Shown piece by piece: positions 27,019-30,223 of a stretch of DNA of 30,223 nucleotides. The first letter of the stretch is position 1. Each line of letters begins with the position of its first letter. A program made the position numbers and the translations under genes. Source of the stretch: a virus. The notes beneath the pieces are model-generated. The model worked only from the letters and a program-made list of their open reading frames with translations. It did no database searches and was not told where the DNA came from. The stretch covers positions 1 through 30,223 of the IMG/VR virus record IMGVR_UViG_3300030430_001837; one strand, given 5' to 3'.

Positions 27019-29508
27019 TTAATCTACCACTAATAAAGTTCCTGTTATACCTAAGACTGTCATAGGTAATGGTTGCGTTTGTTGAACAACAATCTGTCCA
27101 TCTCTATCCCATCCTAGATTTGTTACCCGTTTATCTCCCGTAAACTCTGTAATACTTTCACCCATTGGTACTGCGCTTGTTCTAAATGGTAATTGATCCC
27201 CATTAATTGTTGCGCCTACTGTTTTAAGTAATCGTACTATAATTTCATTATATCTTTTTTTTCTGCCTTGTGAAGTACCTGCTTGACTTCCTCCTTCAAC
27301 TTTCATTGTTTTAAGAGTAGAGACATATCCAAGACCTACTTCTATTGTTTTATCAGAAAATGTGCTTGGCAAACTAACTGTTACTGCTCCATTCGTTACA
27401 GTTTGAGCAGGATATACAGCATCATCAATTAATATCTGTACTTTCTGCCCTTCAAGGTGATCCAATGATGTAACCTTTGTAGATGATCCGTTTACTGTAC
27501 CAGAAAGACCAGAGTCTAAATTTAAAGTAGAATCTTTATACTCAACATACTGAACTGTTGATCCATTAACAATTCTTTCTACAATCATATACACCTCGTT
27601 TTCTAGCTCCTCTGATATACTTGCAATACTTTTAACATCTGCATGTGTTTCACTTGTTGATGCCAGTCTCGTAGGATCTGTTGTTTTAACTGTTAAAAAC
27701 CCAGTAGACTGTGGATCTGTTTCTTTTATGGTAACGACATTTGCAGACGGATTAGCAACTGTAAAATCTGCATGAGCATTTATTGCTGTAAATATATTAT
27801 CTGCTGTAGTGTTATTATTTGTATTTGGTCTCCACCCAAGTGTTTCAGAAGGAGAAGATGACCCTGCTGCTTCTGATGTAAATGTTACACTCGTTCCATC
27901 TGATTTTGTTAATACAATACGACTACCTACAGGTATATTATCATAATCTGTAACTGTTACAGTACAATTTGTATTTTTACCACCAATAATTGATCTATGC
28001 CATGAAACTACTTCATCTTCTCTTTGATAAGTCAATCCCAAAAGTTGTCCATCTGCACGAACAGCATAATATATAGAGTTTGGTTCTTGAGCATAATCTA
28101 CATCAACAATACCACCTTCTGTTATGTGCTCTGATAATATAGTCATATCTGGTGCTGCGTATGCATCATTTTCAAAACGATATGATAATTCTCTTACTTT
28201 TCTTTTTTGTCTTTGCACAAACAAAACTGTATTTCCTATTTGTTGTGGTCCAATCGTATGACTTCCATAAGTTGTTTGTTGTTTGATATTTACATTATCT
28301 GGTTTTAAAGGTTCACCCGTTGGTCTACCAACTTGAAACTCGCCACCTGCTGTACCTATAATCAAATCTCTTGCTGGCGCTATCCATCTAATAACATTCA
28401 CTCTGTTTGCTGCTATTGTGTATATAAACGCATCTGCTGCGCTTGAATCACCAACATCAAAATTATTATATAAGCCAGATTGTGATGCCCATATTGTTTG
28501 AGGAAAGTCTGTACTACCTCCATAAATTAATCTTTGTTCAAAAAAACTAACTGCTCTGGGAAATCCTGTTGTGTTAGAATATGCGCCTAATGCCCAAGTT
28601 GTTGATCCATTGCTTGTTAATGCTACTAGCACCTCTACTGTTACTTCAGTAGCGCTTGTAAATGCTGTTATTTTTCCATGACCATCCCCTAGCTTAAACA
28701 ACCTACCAACATCTGTACTGACAAATAAATCTGCACTTGCAGTAAGTGTTCTACCTGTGCCAACTGTAGTCGCACTAGATGTCAATGTTGTTGTTGTACT
28801 ATTTGCGTCTAAATATGGACCTTTTTCAAAAACTGCATCTGCAAGTGTCCAGCTTGTATGCCCTGTTCTTGATAATATTGCAGGTTCATGTAATGGATGC
28901 ACTAAATACATAATATCTGCTGATTGTGCAAACTGAATATCAAACACCTGCGCTGATGTATATGGTGTTGATATTTCAAAAACTTTCGCTGCTGTTCCAC
29001 CAGAGCTATATGTTGTATAATTAGTAGAGTCTACTCCGGATAGTTCAAATGTATTTGTTGTTTTATTTGCAACTGTATATCTTCTTCCATTTACCTCAGT
29101 CATACCAACAACACTATTAATCCATACATGATCTCCATTTACAAACCCATGTGAGCTGCTTGTTACAACTGCCGGATCTGCTTTTGTTATTGCTGTAATG
29201 TTTTTTGCTGTTTCTGTAATCTGTCCATTGTCTTTGTAAAATCTTATGTACTGATCTCCAAACTCCATTATATAAGATTGTTCAACATTAAACTCAAAAG
29301 GTATTAATCGTGTTGTGTTTGCTGAATTTTTTACCTCTGCTATAAACCTCGTACCCGGCCTGCGTGTTGCGCCTCCCTGTGGAAAGACCTGCATATTTTC
29401 AAGTGTTTCTACACCATTAGAATATTTTTTAAAATCTACTTGAGCGCCTAGTTTGGGTGTTAGTTCTCCGGCTGTAAAATTAGTTTGAAACGGATGTACT
29501 CTCGCCAT
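27019..29508 (-). CDS. Tail tubular protein B (nozzle)
   Basis: 829 residues. HPFQTNFTAGELTPKLGAQV and QVFPQGGATRRPGTRFIAEV are the hallmark start of podovirus tail nozzle proteins (T7 gp12). Later GFPRAVSFFEQRLIYGGSTD and IGNTVLFVQRQKRKVRELSY are also typical. About 110 residues (514-623, CTVTVTDYDNIPVGSRIVLT to ASTSETHADV) interrupt the usual WHR...GG to V.SIA....E..VYMIVER join and look like an inserted beta-rich domain. It forms the hexameric tail tip through which DNA leaves. Confidence 0.92.
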   Translation of the reverse strand: MARVHPFQTNFTAGELTPKLGAQVDFKKYSNGVETLENMQVFPQGGATRRPGTRFIAEVKNSANTTRLIPFEFNVEQSYIMEFGDQYIRFYKDNGQITETAKNITAITKADPAVVTSSSHGFVNGDHVWINSVVGMTEVNGRRYTVANKTTNTFELSGVDSTNYTTYSSGGTAAKVFEISTPYTSAQVFDIQFAQSADIMYLVHPLHEPAILSRTGHTSWTLADAVFEKGPYLDANSTTTTLTSSATTVGTGRTLTASADLFVSTDVGRLFKLGDGHGKITAFTSATEVTVEVLVALTSNGSTTWALGAYSNTTGFPRAVSFFEQRLIYGGSTDFPQTIWASQSGLYNNFDVGDSSAADAFIYTIAANRVNVIRWIAPARDLIIGTAGGEFQVGRPTGEPLKPDNVNIKQQTTYGSHTIGPQQIGNTVLFVQRQKRKVRELSYRFENDAYAAPDMTILSEHITEGGIVDVDYAQEPNSIYYAVRADGQLLGLTYQREDEVVSWHRSIIGGKNTNCTVTVTDYDNIPVGSRIVLTKSDGTSVTFTSEAAGSSSPSETLGWRPNTNNNTTADNIFTAINAHADFTVANPSANVVTIKETDPQSTGFLTVKTTDPTRLASTSETHADVKSIASISEELENEVYMIVERIVNGSTVQYVEYKDSTLNLDSGLSGTVNGSSTKVTSLDHLEGQKVQILIDDAVYPAQTVTNGAVTVSLPSTFSDKTIEVGLGYVSTLKTMKVEGGSQAGTSQGRKKRYNEIIVRLLKTVGATINGDQLPFRTSAVPMGESITEFTGDKRVTNLGWDRDGQIVVQQTQPLPMTVLGITGTLLVVD

Positions 29509-30092
29509 TAGCCAAACTTACGGAAATCTGTGAAAGTATCAGATACAATATCATCTGTAAATCCTTCTGTAGAATCAATACTTCTTGCTTCTGTAAGTTT
29601 TAATTTATAGATTCTCTCCATTTCCCTTTGAAGAGTTGTGCTGTTAGTTACTGGATATGCCATTAATGATGCAAGTTTTGCAGTTAATGTGTCTGTAAAT
29701 ATTGAATCAAATAATGTTGTATCTGTAATTTTTGCTATATACAAGATATTAGCTGTACCTTCGTCTGTTAATAATACTCTCCCTGTTCCTGCAAGATTCT
29801 CAATCTTAAAAACAAAATCATCAAACTCCATTTTTAACACACGCAAACAAAATGGATCTGTAGGTAGAATAAATTGATTTGCAAATTCAAAGGCAGGGGA
29901 TTCTGTTGCCTTTGCCAAACTTGCCCTCGTAATGGCAAAGTTCCACGCATGAGATCTTAATAAACTATCTCTTGCTGGCTCATACAACGCATTACAAAGT
30001 CTGGCTCTTTCTGTATCTTCTGTTAAAGATGTTATAGGACTATCACCTAATCTTCTTAATGCATTTGAACATATTGATACTTCTGTTGCCAT
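29508..30092 (-). CDS. Tail tubular protein A (gatekeeper)
   Basis: 194 residues. VSICSNALRRLGDSPITSLT, ERARLCNALYEPARDSLLRS and HAWNFAITRASLA are the classical start of T7 gp11-like tail tubular A proteins, which link portal and nozzle. The size is right. The ATG overlaps the nozzle stop region. A hairpin lies between it and the upstream partial gene. Confidence 0.93.
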   Translation of the reverse strand: MATEVSICSNALRRLGDSPITSLTEDTERARLCNALYEPARDSLLRSHAWNFAITRASLAKATESPAFEFANQFILPTDPFCLRVLKMEFDDFVFKIENLAGTGRVLLTDEGTANILYIAKITDTTLFDSIFTDTLTAKLASLMAYPVTNSTTLQREMERIYKLKLTEARSIDSTEGFTDDIVSDTFTDFRKFG

Positions 30093-30114
30093 AATACACC
30101 TAATGTAACAAATA

Positions 30115-30136
30115 GGGTGCTATATTTCAAGCACCC
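30115..30136 (-). terminator. Hairpin between partial gene and tail tube A
   Basis: Stem GGGTGCT/AGCACCC with an 8-base loop, then TATTTGTTA on the minus strand. It could be a weak terminator or partial read-through element after the capsid-region transcript, reducing tail gene expression. Confidence 0.55.
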
Positions 30137-30143
30137 ATTTTGC

Positions 30144-30223
30144 TTAGTCTACAATATAGGTAACTACCATTGTTACATCTCCTGCTGCTGCTGTTGCTGC
30201 AGCATTTGACATAGTTAATGCAA
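30144..30223 (-). CDS. C-terminal end of an unidentified gene, partial
   Basis: The minus-strand frame ends in ALTMSNAAATAAAGDVTMVV and TYIVD with TAA at 30144-30146. Only 26 codons are in the window. The order of genes suggests a capsid-region or small head protein, but I cannot identify it. Confidence 0.55.
   Translation of the reverse strand, partial: ALTMSNAAATAAAGDVTMVVTYIVD

Noticed and set aside
1-30223. tRNA genes, integrase, insertion sequences
   Set aside because: I found no cloverleaf with a GTTCGA-like arm, no recombinase motif and no terminal inverted repeats of an insertion sequence.

Overview
The window is part of a double-stranded DNA tailed phage with a short, podovirus-type tail. 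It carries a portal, an ATPase-nuclease terminase, tail tubular proteins A and B, three internal/ejection-type proteins and a fibre with a T7-like N-terminus. Base composition is strongly AT-rich and nearly all genes touch or overlap. Several very small basic proteins are of kinds I associate with marine phages. I infer a marine phage, perhaps of a SAR11-like alphaproteobacterial host and resembling HTVC010P-type podoviruses; the host call is an inference. No RNA polymerase, DNA polymerase, integrase, tRNA or CRISPR array is visible. The major capsid and scaffold genes are missing and would sit between the portal (cut at the left edge) and the gene cut at the right edge if the genome is circularly permuted.

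Layout. 1-4705 (minus): a small membrane protein, terminase large subunit, a chain of overlapping micro-genes, an acetyltransferase and the portal. 4706-5219: a divergent control region. 5220-9050 (plus): an early-type operon of about 18 small, mostly unrecognised genes. 9099-12916 (minus): HNH/Ref-like nuclease, zinc-ribbon protein, SF2 helicase, RepB-like primase, DUF1376-like protein, a hexamer-repeat region that may be an origin, and a Cro/YdaS-like repressor. 13023-16712 (plus): SSB-like protein, two small possibly exported proteins, Cas4-like nuclease, terminase small subunit, holin and lysozyme. 16850-30223 (minus): tail, fibre and ejection genes, ended by a bidirectional terminator at 16808-16838.

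Most striking are two sequences in the early operon (5395-5452 and 5746-5805) that fold as complete hammerhead self-cleaving ribozymes, one type III and one type I. Each lies just upstream of a ribosome binding site, and together they flank one gene, so cleavage by both would release a 396-nt RNA carrying it. Second, a short palindrome, TTAAC-N4/5-GTTAA, lies inside or against the -10/-35 region of four putative promoters on both strands, with related half-sites next to the Cro-like gene. This suggests one repressor co-ordinates the early, replication and virion operons. Two minus-strand promoters would give nearly leaderless transcripts.

Working model: the Cro-like protein balances the divergent operons. 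Primase, helicase, DUF1376-like protein, SSB-like protein and the Cas4-like nuclease prepare DNA for a host polymerase. TerS and the lysis genes form a separate plus-strand unit, and the minus-strand late genes build the virion.
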